64,000 nt of DNA from Trichosphaerium sp. ATCC 40318 (lineage: Eukaryota > Discosea > Flabellinia > Trichosidae), in assembly GCA_038496445.1 (NCBI GenBank), contig JALMLS010000100.1:124001-188000 (forward strand). Reading direction: 5' to 3'. Below, in pieces: positions 1 through 10,380 of the stretch (its first letter is position 1; every line of letters begins with the position of its first letter). Below the pieces are notes generated by a model. That model worked only from the letters and a program-made list of their open reading frames with translations, did no database searches and was not told the DNA's origin. Made by a program: the position numbers and the translations under genes.

Positions 1-688
1 AGTGACATCGACATATTCTCCCGTAGTAGCTTTTTCTGGTTCAATAGATACAACAGTCGGCGCGTCTTGATATTTTTCAGTAAGAAAAAACAAAAAAAAA
101 GAACACTTGGTTGGTATTACCTAAAACGAACTCCTGCGATGTATTTGAATAGTGTACACCGTCATTAGACACTGTAAGCCTATAAGCTAACGAAAATACT
201 TGATCCTATTTACATTTTAGAAATAACGATATAATCAAAATCGCACGTGATATCAAACGCCGTACAAACAAGCGATAGTAAAAATAAAAAATAAAAAAGA
301 TAAAAGAAATTGTAGCACGTGCTTGTATATCGCGTGGAGCTGCACACTGAATAGTTGTAGCGCTTATAAATTGTGTAGCAATATCTACCACGTGACCAGA
401 TTCTATCTCTCAATAAGAAACGTCATGAAAACCAACAACAAAAACGTTACCTGTATTCGTAAACTGGCACCTAGAGAACTCGCTGTCTAAAAAATTTTCT
501 CCTGTGACTGTTAAGTGTGTAAATACCTTGGCGCGATTTGGTACAACACTAGAGAGTATTGGGGCTTGGTATTATTAGTTTTAGGCAATAGAGATCTTTG
601 TGAGCGTACGATCAGCACTGGCATTGGCTACGCCATGTAAACAGCATAGTACCAAAGAAAACAGGAGAGTATACGAACATAGCGCCAT
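1..688 (-). CDS. Secreted IPT/TIG-domain protein, truncated by window edge
   Basis: The ATG at 688-686 opens a clear signal peptide (MALCSYTLLFSLVLCCLHG, then VANASA). A GTACGC donor and an AATAATACCAAG acceptor join it in phase to PPILSSVVPNRAKVFTHLTV, the usual start of an IPT/TIG immunoglobulin-like fold. Further exons read EFSRCQFTNT, HVVDIATQFISATTIQCAAP and LTVSNDGVHYS, which is the end of that IPT domain. The last exon at the window edge (APTVVSIEPEKATTGEYVDV) begins a second IPT domain, so tandem domains continue beyond base 1. IPT/TIG domains occur in cell-surface receptors, such as the tiger adhesion proteins of Dictyostelium. A role in surface recognition is inference. The boundary of the intron around 200-300 was not resolved. 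Confidence 0.72.
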
Positions 689-1416
689 TTGGGCTTTGTT
701 CCTCTGTTGAGATTTTTCCTGGTGACAAAATCACATTGCTTTGGCTTAAACGTTGCTTCCCACAAACTTTTTTGTACCCTAGAGGATAGACATAGTCATA
801 TGTGGAATATACTTCGCGTTTTTGCACAGAAGTTACAGGTACTTCCGTTCTGACATTAAGCTACGATGTCAACAATCAATCCCACTGGATCAGTTCAGAA
901 TACAAATGTAATGCTGCTGGATGAGTTTCGACAATCCACACAGGTTGTTCTTGCTCTTAACTCGGTCCCTTGCAATATCCTCGCTCTTTGGATGAGTCGC
1001 ACTTAGCTACTACACGATTTCTTTATTCCGTCATTTTTTGTCATTGACATTAATAAACATTAGATTGCAAAATCGTTGCAACAAGCAAAGTACCCATAAA
1101 CCAACTAGAAATTGTCTTAACGTCGTAAATACAGGCCTTGTACAATAACTAGACCTTTAACAACTAATAGACAAACACGTGGAAGTGACTCAGATGTTAA
1201 CAACCACATGAATAAAGATTGTCAGTTGTCAAGTATTTATTTTCAATGATGGATTAGCTGACCAGTTCGCATCATATTTTTAACTGATAAATAAACTATC
1301 AATCAAGCTTTAGTGGGTTTCTTGACATAAAACGACAAGTTGGAGTTTACAATTAATTACATTTTATTGGTACAACTCCCGTAATGATCCGGAAGGGTTT
1401 TAACAATATTATGGCC
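689..1416. other. Intergenic stretch, no gene recognised
   Basis: About 730 bases between the IPT gene and the end of cysteine dioxygenase. All frames are closed within short distances on both strands and no domain or splice-joined reading was found. It should hold the upstream region of the IPT gene and the 3' end of the dioxygenase transcript. Confidence 0.5.
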
Positions 1417-2542
1417 CTATTGAGCACCGCTTACAGTTTCACTCTTCAGAGCATCAGCACCAAAAGCGTTTGAAAGCATAGCACGGTATTTTGGGCAAAT
1501 TGAAGAATCGTTCTTTATCTGGTTATTGAGAGCCTACAACAAATAGGTAAGAATATTTTCGTCTGAAAAAGAAGAAAAAAAAGCAATACGCACAGTGTAG
1601 CAAGCTGATCCTGAGCTGGCTTTCTTTCCATACATTGTAAAGAAGCCGAGTTTACGAGGAGTTACCTTGCCAGTCATTGGACAATAGATGTTGCACTGAG
1701 GGATTGGTTTGGAGTAGCAATGAAGAGTGATGGCTAAGAAAGTTTAAGCGAAAAAATTTGACCAAAAGTTCCTTGTGGCGTACCTGGTTTGTTGTTCATC
1801 GAGCGTACTTTATGTAATGCCAAGTCGTCGTGGATGAAAGCTACTTTTCCTTCATTGTAAGGGTGAGTAGCGCCTTCAGTAATTTTTCCACTTTCTGAAT
1901 CAATGTGACAGTGTACTTCCTCGATATCGCCTTCTAGTACGCACATGAAACAGTTTTGTCCACTAACGTGAAGGGTAAGTACCGAAAAAAAAAGTGGTGA
2001 TATTTTCTGGTGAAACGATTTTTTCAGAAAAAATAGTAAGCCCAAAGGATTGGGTATGGGATTATTTTAAAGGTGTACAAGTGCGTTTTATAAAACGTGT
2101 CAAGTGACATGAGTTATTTGGGGTACATTTTTTACCACGTGCTACTTGCTCTTTCTAAAAAAGGGAAATATTTGTAGCGCGTGGTAAAACCCAACACCCG
2201 AAATTATGGCAGTAAACAACCGTTAAACAATGCGAAGACACAAAAGAAATACCAATGGTACAGAAATAAGGTAAAAACCGAAAGGTTAACGCGTTTAAAA
2301 GAAGATGCGTACGAGTGGTTGTGTATTGGGCTTATTTGATTCGCACCCCAACAAATTAGCATCAATTCGTAATCTTCGTTTATTTCAATAAGGTTTCGCG
2401 AGTATTTGTGTGGGCAAAAGAATTTATATTTTTGCCAGTCATCATGTTTGGTGCTGTACGCAGCCATTAACTGGCGAACCTCTTCAGGGTCATATTTAGG
2501 TGTGCTAAGAAGTTTCTTGAGGTCTGAGAGTAGTGCTTCCAT
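1417..2542 (-). CDS. CDO1: Cysteine dioxygenase
   Basis: Non-heme iron cupin enzyme that oxidises cysteine to cysteine sulfinate, the entry to taurine and sulfate. Four exons join in phase: 2542-2313, 1962-1784, 1733-1594 and 1533-1417, giving 221 residues (animal CDO is about 200). Iron ligands are seen as His74 and His76 in SPIHNHS and His127 in LALHKVRS. Cys81 in GQNCFMCVLEG lies where the family carries the cysteine of the Cys-Tyr cofactor, and Tyr143 in TLHCYSKP is the matching tyrosine. The first intron is 350 nt, long for this genome, and contains a hairpin. The start is the only ATG before the conserved N-terminal region (MEALLSDLKKLL). Confidence 0.93.
2130..2189. repeat. Inverted repeat in intron 1 of cysteine dioxygenase
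   Basis: TTTTACCACGTGCTAC at 2130-2145 is mirrored by GTAGCGCGTGGTAAAA at 2174-2189. This gives a 16-bp stem with one non-Watson-Crick position and a 28-nt loop. The left arm carries a CACGTG palindrome. The stem lies wholly inside the 350-nt intron. Confidence 0.7.
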
Positions 2543-2812
2543 TGTGAGTTGAGTTATAATATGAACTTGCTTGACCTGTCATCAGCGCTAGCCAGATTGT
2601 GTATTAGGCACGTATGCAACACAAAGGGCAGCATGCGATACAAAAGCGTAGCATGCAAAGTATTTAGTTGAAAAAAATTGCTTGTTGTAGTTTTTGTTTA
2701 TTGTACAATTTCTATGCAACTGTGGCCTTTTAGTGCTCAAGTACTACCTTCAAACGATAGTTCGGTTGTTTTTGAAGGTGAAAGAACCCATTTTACGCAT
2801 CTTATTAGCCAC

Positions 2813-3966
2813 CTACGCATAAATTGGAATTCTAACCGGTGCAATAGTTTTTACGTACACTTGCCGCGTCTTTTTATTACGTATTTTAAATTTGCTCCAA
2901 TCCCAGTTTTCGCTTGGATAGAACTGGCCCAATATATAAGGCCAGTATACCACCAATCCAGCAGCTCCTTGCAAGCGTAGCTGTTGATTGGAAACGCGTT
3001 GCCTAGGCGAAAATCAGTACATTTTTGTGCAAAAAGTTTTGCTTACCAATCGCTTGGGCGCTTGATATGCATGGATACCTCCAATTCCTTTATGAATTTT
3101 TTTACATCAGGCATGTTCTTCCATTGCCTGTTTTTAAACTTTCTCAGCTCTGGACGACGCCTTTTTATCAATAATTAATAAACGTATGTCAATTGCATTG
3201 CAATAGCGTACTTGAATTTGAATTTCTTAATGTCCCAGTTCACGTATGGGTATACCTTGGTTAAAGCTTCGAATAAAGTAATATTCCTAAACGTTAAAAT
3301 GTCAGACAAGTTGACATGTACGATTATACTTTTTAATTATGCCTGTCAATCCGCCTACCCATGTAACGTCTTTGTACGCTATATCATACCAAGAGTCAAA
3401 TGTACAAAGGCCTAATTGCTCACCAATAGCTTCAAACCTAGTACGCTGGTTGTCTACCTCCTCCCACACGTACTTAGGCAGATTTCTTAAAGGGATTCAG
3501 CAAAAAAAAGTGACACTTGAGACGCACTTGAACTCTGTTATGTGCCATTCGTACTCAGGGTAGATTATTTGTAACGCTTTGAAAAGAGATCTATCGTATT
3601 GCCTTTGTGTAGCTCTTCAGTTTGGTGTTGACTTCATGAAACTTACCGTTTTGTGAGCCATGTTGCTCCTTTGTCTTCTAAGTCTTGGCACGTTATGTTG
3701 TGCCAATCAGAGATGATTTTTACATTCAATTTTGGTGCCAAGCGCTCCATAAATCGTCTGTGATACAGTGGAAGTGTTGGAGGAGCTTTTTCATAACGTC
3801 TGAATTTAAGCGGCCTGGTAGCGTAACATCTAATCGTATTACGCGAGGTGGAAGCTGCTTGACGCACTTTTTGTACTGTTAGCAAAGGATACGCAAGTAA
3901 ATCAAAATTACCTTCGTTACTGCTTGTTCGGGCTACATTGAAAGCACTTACGCATTTGAGCGCCAT
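2813..3966 (-). CDS. Trp-rich tandem-repeat protein (copy 1)
   Basis: Unrecognised function. The first exon (3966-3647) begins MALKCVSAFNVARTSS and has a basic N-terminus that could be an organelle presequence. It then reads FMERLAPKLNVKIISDWHNI. Downstream exons carry variants of one repeat: YPEYEWHITEFK joined by a GTGCGT intron to NLPKYVWEEVDNQR, EQLGLCTFDSWYDIAYKDV, KVYPYVNWDIKKFKF and GQFYPSENWDWSKFK. The pattern is about 70 residues with the core xYPxxxW, xFxxxPxxxW, then DNQR, then DWYxV. Similar Trp-rich repeats occur, from memory, in proteins of diverse protists. The stop at 2815-2813 follows KTIAPVRIPIYA; an extra exon beyond it is possible. A second gene of the family lies at 45659-47173. 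Confidence 0.6.
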
Positions 3967-4094
3967 TATAAGACGATTGCTACCATTTTGCTATTATGAC
4001 ACAAAACACGATGATAATACACGTTTACGCGTGGAGATGCGATAGGTAAACCAAAAACTGTATTTTATTTTGTTTCTGACACTTAATCTACAAA

Positions 4095-5369
4095 TCACTT
4101 GGCTTCTGAAAAATTTGTGTGACCAGTTTTCTTGGCATGTCCTTGAGCTCCTTTCTCTCCGATAACAACTACAGGAAAAAAAAACGTGTCACTACCATTA
4201 CACAAAGTAAGCTTATACCTGTATTACAATCGCCACAAAGCAGTTTAAACTGCGCTGTATTTGTGTAATTACCAGCCTGTACAAAAATTAGTTTGAATGA
4301 AAAACCTTTGGAGTACCTTGTGTAAGCCTTGTATAAGGCGCTCGACTTTGCCATAAGCTCCTGTGTCCAATGGCGAAAATTTTGTAAGGTCACAGTCCTT
4401 GTTTTGTGGAGCGGCTGTAAGTGCTACAGCGTCGTAATGTATACCGTCGTAAATCAAGTAAACACGTTGATTATAGCCCTCACCTGTTTTGTTGATTAGA
4501 AAAGCCCTAACAGCCCTCCAGTGATCTTACCTTCGCCGAAGATATTTGCTCTGGCGCTGGTTACATCAAAAGCGCAAATTTCAGATTTGTAGTGAGATGA
4601 AAGGATAGCAAGTTCGATAGAACCTCCCCAGCGATCTGGGTGTAAGATAAATTTTTTGTAGTCTGCTGTTGATCGGCCTAGGATTGCGCTGTTCCATTTC
4701 GTTGTATCTTTTGAAACTGTCGTTGCTATGAGTTGTCTCAAGTATGTTGTTTTAGTTGTGCTTTTAGCTTCTAAGACATAAGCTATTGCGTTGAATAGGC
4801 ACGAGTTATCATCAGGGATTACTCTTCTGACGGGTTTGTAATCACTTGGTGCAATGCCTGGAGTATTAGTGCCCCATTTAGCCGCTACATGCAGTTGTTA
4901 GATTGGTTGTTTTAAACGAATTGCCGTTAAACTGTACCGGCGTTACTTGGTTGTGCGGTTTGCGTTGGTGAAGTTGTAGATGTTGGAGCAGGACTACTAA
5001 ATTTATTTGGCTTTGATTTGATGTGGCTGTGTCGAGTACCTTGCAGCAACTTGTGTGAGGGTTAAGCTGTCACCTATAAAACATAATTAGAAATTAAATA
5101 CGTTAGGCGTGTTAAAGAGAGCTGGTAGTATTTACCTGTGCGTAGTATATCGGATATAGGGCCTGTACCGCTTATTGGCTTTGGTGGGTATCCACCTAAT
5201 ACTTTTCTGGCGTTAATATTTACAAATTCATGTACAACGTACGCTTTTGTTGAGCAACAGGCACTCCAGTCTTCTCTTCGATCAAAGCCTGAAACGCTGC
5301 AAACGGCGTTGTTGGATCAATGCCTCTCAGTTGTACGGCGCCTCCTTTGCTTCTAACACGGAAATTCAT
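4095..5369 (-). CDS. YOD1: OTU1/YOD1-type deubiquitinase
   Basis: Cysteine protease that trims ubiquitin from substrates of the p97/Cdc48 pathway. The N-terminus (MNFRVRSKGGAVQLRGID) plus ARKVLGGYPPKPISGTGP matches the ubiquitin-like UBX domain of OTU1. The OTU core reads RRVIPDDNSCLFNAIAYVLE, with the catalytic Asp and Cys in PDDNSC. It continues with LRQLIA, HPDRWGGSIELAILSSHY and YDGIHYDAVAL, where His of IHYD is the catalytic histidine. The C-terminal finger has LLCGDCNTG and GHAKKTGHTNFSEAK, the C2H2-type end typical of YOD1. All domains of a full-length enzyme are present in family order. At least six short introns interrupt it. It is divergent from the WD40 gene, with 121 bp between the two starts. 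Confidence 0.92.
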
Positions 5370-5490
5370 GGTATGTTTAAACACGACTGTTTGTTGAATA
5401 GAGGTACAACTTAACCAGCCTCCGTTATGTCGATTGAACGAGCTGAATAGTGTATTGTCGTAGTAGTACTTATTGCACCGAAGTTACAGC

Positions 5491-6858
5491 ATGTTTCAAT
5501 CCCAACCGACTCGTTTATTCGCCCAAGGCGTTTGTACCATAGACGAAGGTAAAATGGTGCGTAAACAGATAGTAATTGGGTTTGTTGTGATGAAATTAGT
5601 TTGTGGTGGCTAGTTCCATGCTAACTGGCTCTGGTGGCGTACGTTTAGTGTCATAGTCTCGTTTATAGTGCATGCAACTGAAAACAGCGTTTAAGGGCTT
5701 GCTTAGCGTCTGGCAGTACTTCAACGGCGAATGCATGAACGCAGGCGAGTTACAAGTTGCAGGAGAAACAATTACATCTGTTACGGTTAATACGCGTAAG
5801 AAGTTAACCTACCACGGAAAACTAAGCTGTCATAGACCATACAACTCCCATTATCATTTGTGGCGCCTCTAATGGGTATCAAACTACTTTCTTGTTTTTT
5901 TTTCAAAAGCCATTCAAAAAAATCACGTTTTCTGTTCAACTGAGTTGACACTTGAGTGAAGGTACCTGTACTATTTTGCAAAGCCTAGAGATAGTATGTT
6001 AGATGCAAGGTTACTTTTCATGAAGTCTAACCACATGATGGGTATAACTTGTTTAGTATCACACGATGGTGAGCTTGATTGTATTTTTTCTATAACATAC
6101 TTTTTTGTAGACTTGGTCGTCAGTGGGAGTGAAGATGGCTATGTCTTCTTGTATAAAGTAAAATCATATCAGATAATACCAGAACCCACATCCTTGCATG
6201 TACACAGTGGTAAGTACATTAAAAATGTCCTAGAGATTGATAGTGACTGTTTTTACAAAGGTCCTTGTACTGCTTTAGCAGTGACATGTAATGGCAAGTC
6301 GCTTGTTACTATTGGTCAAAGAGACCGAGTACTTCGGTTATGGAATATAAAGGAATCAGGTCAGTGTAGCATCACTCAAATCGTTTCTCATTGGCGTTAG
6401 GTATTGCAAGCAAGCCAACAGTTACAATTAAATTTGAACACCCGCCTGTAAGTGTTGCTACTTCTCGTGTAGATCCCAATATAGCTTGTATTGGTTTTGA
6501 GGAGGATCATGGCATTGAAATTTGGGACTTGAAAAGTCAATCTATTTTGGGTATTGCTCTTACTAATAGCGGATCTATCAAGTACAAAAGGAAGAAACTT
6601 TCAAAAGTAATTAACTATTTTTTTAACAGACGTGTTAAGTTTTCGAAAAAGTCTTCTTGCTTTGTTGCCGGTACAGATAATGGGTCTGTTCAGGTTATAG
6701 ATTCTAAAACTACTAAAATAATATACGCTCAACGTATTGGTGATGACTATGTGCGAGGTATTGACTGGCTAGATGAAACAACAATTATTGCAACCTCTTG
6801 GCATGATCCAATGCCAAAGGTTTTTGATGTCGGTGTACATCAACCCAAGGATGATTAA
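5491..6858 (+). CDS. WD40-repeat protein
   Basis: Beta-propeller scaffold. The start ATG opens MFQSQPTRLFAQGVCTIDEG. WD-like blades can be read as LLSVWQYFNGECMNAGELQV, DLVVSGSEDGYVFLYKVKSY, SLVTIGQRDRVLRLWNIKES, IACIGFEEDHGIEIWDLKSQ, SSCFVAGTDNGSVQVIDSKT and a final TIIATSWHDPMPKVFDVG before the stop. The intron between NIKES and GIASKPTV (GTCAGTG...GCGTTAG) keeps phase. Several other exon borders are only approximate. The partner complex is not recognised. No blade is distinctive enough to name an orthologue. Confidence 0.78.
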
Positions 6859-7002
6859 TCTATGACCACCAATGCCAGTAAACCTGACGAAGTCACAACC
6901 AAGTCAACCTTGATGAATACTGAAAAGTAACGCCAAATATCGTTGTCAATCTGGTTGATAGAAGAAATGACTTGGATAAAAAAAACTTTATTTTGCAAGT
7001 TG

Positions 7003-8131
7003 TCAGTACATGTCGCTTTCTTCTACATCGAAAATTTTTGCTGTAGGTGGCTTTGAAAAGAACTAAGTATTAAGTTAGTATCAGATAGATTTTATTTTTC
7101 GAAAGTCTCACCGAGTTCAATAAAAAGCTATCCCAGTCTTTGCCAATTATAAGTGACTTGTTTATAGGAATACAACATTCAATTCCTGAAATACCAGCAC
7201 TTTTTGCAGACTCCTGTGTGTTTAATACCGCTCTTGGGATACCGTTCTCGTTTACCACAAATGAACTGGCTTGTATTGTACTACTTCTTGTCGTCTTTTT
7301 TGTTACTGTATTCGTTTTTAGCTGAACAACAACATTGTCACTGAGTTGTCCTTTGCCTTCACATTATTAGCTAGGTTTATTGCTTCAATTTATAGTACCA
7401 TTAATTATGTTGTATTCGCCAAGGAATATGAATTTGATCGTTGTTGATGTACCCTCAGTAGTGATTCGCTTATAAGTAAACTGACCTTTTTCAACAGTCA
7501 TTAAATATCATCTGGTAAGTGAAAAGTGTGGCGTACCTTTCGCCAAGACTAATGTACATTTTGTATTTGGCCATGACGTGCCACGAGCGTTGCCTGTAAA
7601 TGTGCAATGCTCAATCTTGGCCAACAACATATATTGTTGTAGAGCTGAAAGTTTAATCTAACCCAATTTAAAAAAAGGTCCACCATAAAAAAACCGCACG
7701 TGTTTGCAAACGTATGCAACGCGTTTACTCCTGTAGTGTCTCACAAATGTGTCATCTATAGGTTTGTATATGTCATAGAGGTACTACCACAGGCGATTAT
7801 CATTGTTGTACGTACTGGTGAGGCTTTCAACAAGACGTGAAGTGGCAGAGAGATTTACTATGTCGAATATTGATAGTTTAAGTACAATAGCTTCAAAAAG
7901 CTCTGGAGGAAGCTCAGCCATGTGATTATCCCTAACTACATTTCTGAAACGCTTTTTAGCCTCGTTTTGTAATCGCTTTTTCTTTGCTGTCTCTATATCT
8001 CTGTGACGCGTTAAATTGGTATTGTGGAACGTTTTTTACCGTTGGATTTCTTCACCATTGGCATTTGGACCAGAAAGTGAATTACGTGCCCTTATTTTCT
8101 TTTTAGTGGCGCCCTTACGTTTTTTGAACAT
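7003..8131 (-). CDS. F-box protein
   Basis: Likely Skp1-binding substrate adaptor of an SCF ubiquitin ligase. The ATG at 8131-8129 starts the basic stretch MFKKRKGATKKKIRARNS. After one intron comes the F-box (MAELPPELFEAIVLKLSIFD, then IVNLSATSRLV). Later exons read SKRVAYVCKHVRFFYGG, CTFTGNARGTSWPNTKCTLV, GQFTYKRITTEGTSTTIKFI and FLGEYNIING. The C-terminal exons contain GIPRAVLNTQESAKSAGISG and end KIFDVEESDMY with a stop at 7005-7003. The last intron has GTGAGA and TACTAAC signals. The C-terminal region is not recognised. The region from exon 1 to FLGEYNIING is duplicated, broken, at 12037-12740. Confidence 0.72.
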
Positions 8132-8276
8132 GTTGTCGACGCGCTCCGTTAGTTTGGTTCAGTAGAACGTTAACAAGATTGACTTAGTGCTTCACAAAAC
8201 AACTTTCTGTTCAATGTGTTGACAAAAAAGTGTTGGGTATCAACTACGTATATGCGGATTCCATCATGCATGTTGC
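7393..8276. repeat. Segmental duplication, copy 1 (long)
   Basis: This block shares near-identical sequence with 12037-12740 in the same orientation. It runs from TACCATTAATTATGTTG to CGGATTCCATCATG. It covers most of the F-box gene plus about 145 bp upstream of its start. Differences are scattered substitutions, small indels and one deletion of about 165 bp in the other copy. The two copies bracket a MORN-variant gene and an LRR gene. Confidence 0.9.
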
Positions 8277-8718
8277 CCCGAACCAGACCTTTAATTTCGT
8301 AACAAAGTGCTTATTGGTACTAGTTTGTTGTTTTTTTCTAAGGCTTGGTGCCAGGGTTCAACCACCAATTTGGTATTCGTTTAGCTTCAAACCCTTGAGT
8401 ATACAACGAATTAAGCTACCCAACCAAAGCTGTCAACCACGTGAAATGAATATAGCCGATGTCAAACACTTTCTACATGTAGAATTTCTCTCGCGAAATT
8501 AACAATCAATCAAGGACTGAAAAGAGGGATAAATAACATTTCTACAAGCTTCCTATCAGCAATACCTCTTGTAATTAACTACAAACCAGTGTATATCATA
8601 CCAATGCAACCTAAAGCGAAAAGAGTACACAAACTACGCACATTTAACGTCAACGTTCTAATGAATTAAATAGGTAAACCAAGCAGTACCACCCCAAAAT
8701 CATATATTGAACCTTCCA
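8277..8718. other. Intergenic stretch before the MORN-variant gene
   Basis: No gene recognised. An open frame covers part of it but has no domain and no convincing start. It probably holds the promoter of the gene at 8719 and perhaps a short unrecognised 5' exon of that gene. Confidence 0.4.
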
Positions 8719-10236
8719 ATGGAGCTCCAACTGTACATAAGCGATTTCGATAGCGAAGTTTATGTAAATTGGCCGCTGCTATGTAAACGTGCAGCATACA
8801 CTCGCTTTGATGCTACCTTCAATAAGCATGGTAAATGGAAGAAGTTTAAAACTGTGATTGATCACCCCAATGTAAAAAAAATACTCGAACAGCACTTTCG
8901 ACACGGTAAACGCAATGGACAGTGTAAGCAATGGTATGAAAACGGTCAGTTAGAAATTCACTCCTACTACTTGAGCGATAAACTTGACGGGGAGTTCAAA
9001 TCGTACAGCGAAACCGGGCAGCTGGTATACAAACGCTATTTCAGTAACGGTAAACTAGAAGGAGAGTACAAGAGTTGGTATAATAATGGGCAACTGAAAG
9101 CGCTCTACAATTATATGAATGATAAACGAGAAGGAGAGGGTAATTGTTGGTTCAACAATGGGCAGTTGCAACAGCACAGCAACTATGTGAATGGTAAACT
9201 AAATGGGAAGTGCAAGCTATATTATATCAATGGGCAATTGACTCTCAAAGCACATTACCGTAATGGTATCCCACACGGAGAGTGCTATTATTGGCATGTC
9301 GGTGGCCAAATGCTAGAAAGCTGCTTTTTCTTTGAAGGAGAAAAGTGTCTAGACTACCACATTTGGTATGAGTCTGGTCAACTAAAGGAGCAATGTCTGT
9401 ACTATTATAGTAAAGTTGGCAGATTCACACGTTGGCATCCCAATGGCAACCTCCGCGAGAAGTATTTTCTACGCTCTGGTAAGAAAGACGGGGAGTACAA
9501 CCTTTGGTATGAAGATGGCCAATTGGACGTACATACTAATTACCAGAATGGACAAATAGTCGGAAATTTCAAACATTGGTTTAACAATGGGATATTGAAT
9601 TGTGAGCGTAATTACGTCAATGGTAAAACAGACGGAGAACAAAAGGAATGGACCAACGACGGCAAAATGGTTGAGCGTTCGTTTTGTAAAAATGGGGAAC
9701 TTCATGGAGAATGCATGCGCTACAACAATGGAAAGCAAACAGCGCTTTTTAGGTATAAAAATGGTAAACTGGATGGGGATACCAAGACTTGGTATGCGAA
9801 TGGCAAATTGGAAAGTCAGATCTATTACGACAATGGTGCGCGTTGTGGGGAGTACAGGCGGTGGTTTAGTAACGGTAAGTTGCGTGAGCATTGGCATTAC
9901 GTCAACAACAAATATGACGGGGAGTATAAAAAATGGCAGGAAAATGGGTTGTTGGAGGAACATTCCCACTATGTCAATGGTTACTACAACGGAGAGAGGA
10001 AAACATGGACAGCAAATGGTCAGCTTGATGCAATAGAGAAGTACAATAACGGTAAGCGTCACGGAGAGTGGAAAATATTTAAGGAAGGTGGCGAACCTGA
10101 CGAAGAGTTGTACTATGAAAATGATATTCTAAAGCGCAGAATATGCTATGAAGATGAGATCAAATGCGAATATGTGTATACAAAAACAGATGGCAAAACT
10201 CTAATGGAACGCTTTATATTGGAAGATACAAATTGA
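8719..10236 (+). CDS. F-box-like/MORN-variant repeat protein (copy 1)
   Basis: One long uninterrupted exon. The N-terminus LPMELQLYISDFDSEVYVNW, then PLLCKRAA, resembles an F-box-like helical cap. About 19 repeats of roughly 23 residues follow with the core NGxLxxxxxYxNGKxxGExKxW, the MORN-variant repeat found in YwqK-type proteins and in many giant-virus and protist proteins. The first ATG in frame is at 8719. The F-box-like match begins four codons earlier (at the TTG of LNLP), so a small upstream exon is possible. The paralogue at 13069 has a normal ATG before the same motif. The strong, gap-free frame and absence of introns contrast with neighbouring genes and fit recent amplification or retroposition. 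The binding target is unknown. Confidence 0.8.
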   Translation: MELQLYISDFDSEVYVNWPLLCKRAAYTRFDATFNKHGKWKKFKTVIDHPNVKKILEQHFRHGKRNGQCKQWYENGQLEIHSYYLSDKLDGEFKSYSETGQLVYKRYFSNGKLEGEYKSWYNNGQLKALYNYMNDKREGEGNCWFNNGQLQQHSNYVNGKLNGKCKLYYINGQLTLKAHYRNGIPHGECYYWHVGGQMLESCFFFEGEKCLDYHIWYESGQLKEQCLYYYSKVGRFTRWHPNGNLREKYFLRSGKKDGEYNLWYEDGQLDVHTNYQNGQIVGNFKHWFNNGILNCERNYVNGKTDGEQKEWTNDGKMVERSFCKNGELHGECMRYNNGKQTALFRYKNGKLDGDTKTWYANGKLESQIYYDNGARCGEYRRWFSNGKLREHWHYVNNKYDGEYKKWQENGLLEEHSHYVNGYYNGERKTWTANGQLDAIEKYNNGKRHGEWKIFKEGGEPDEELYYENDILKRRICYEDEIKCEYVYTKTDGKTLMERFILEDTN

Positions 10237-10380
10237 TATTATACTTGGCGTGGTGAAAGTGTAAAACAAACGAATATGTAAAAGCTCGTTCGAATAAAAA
10301 TACAATTTATTAAATAAGTTGATTCATTATCTAATGACACTTTACTTGCAGGTAGTAATAGTACTGAAATCACGTTTCCT

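Noticed and set aside
9602-10036. Second plus-strand open frame inside the MORN-variant gene
   Set aside because: Off-frame reading of the same repeats; composition follows the main frame's periodicity.
9469-10062. Long open frame antisense to the MORN-variant gene
   Set aside because: It is the shadow of a strongly periodic repeat gene; its hydrophobic protein has no domain and no independent signals.
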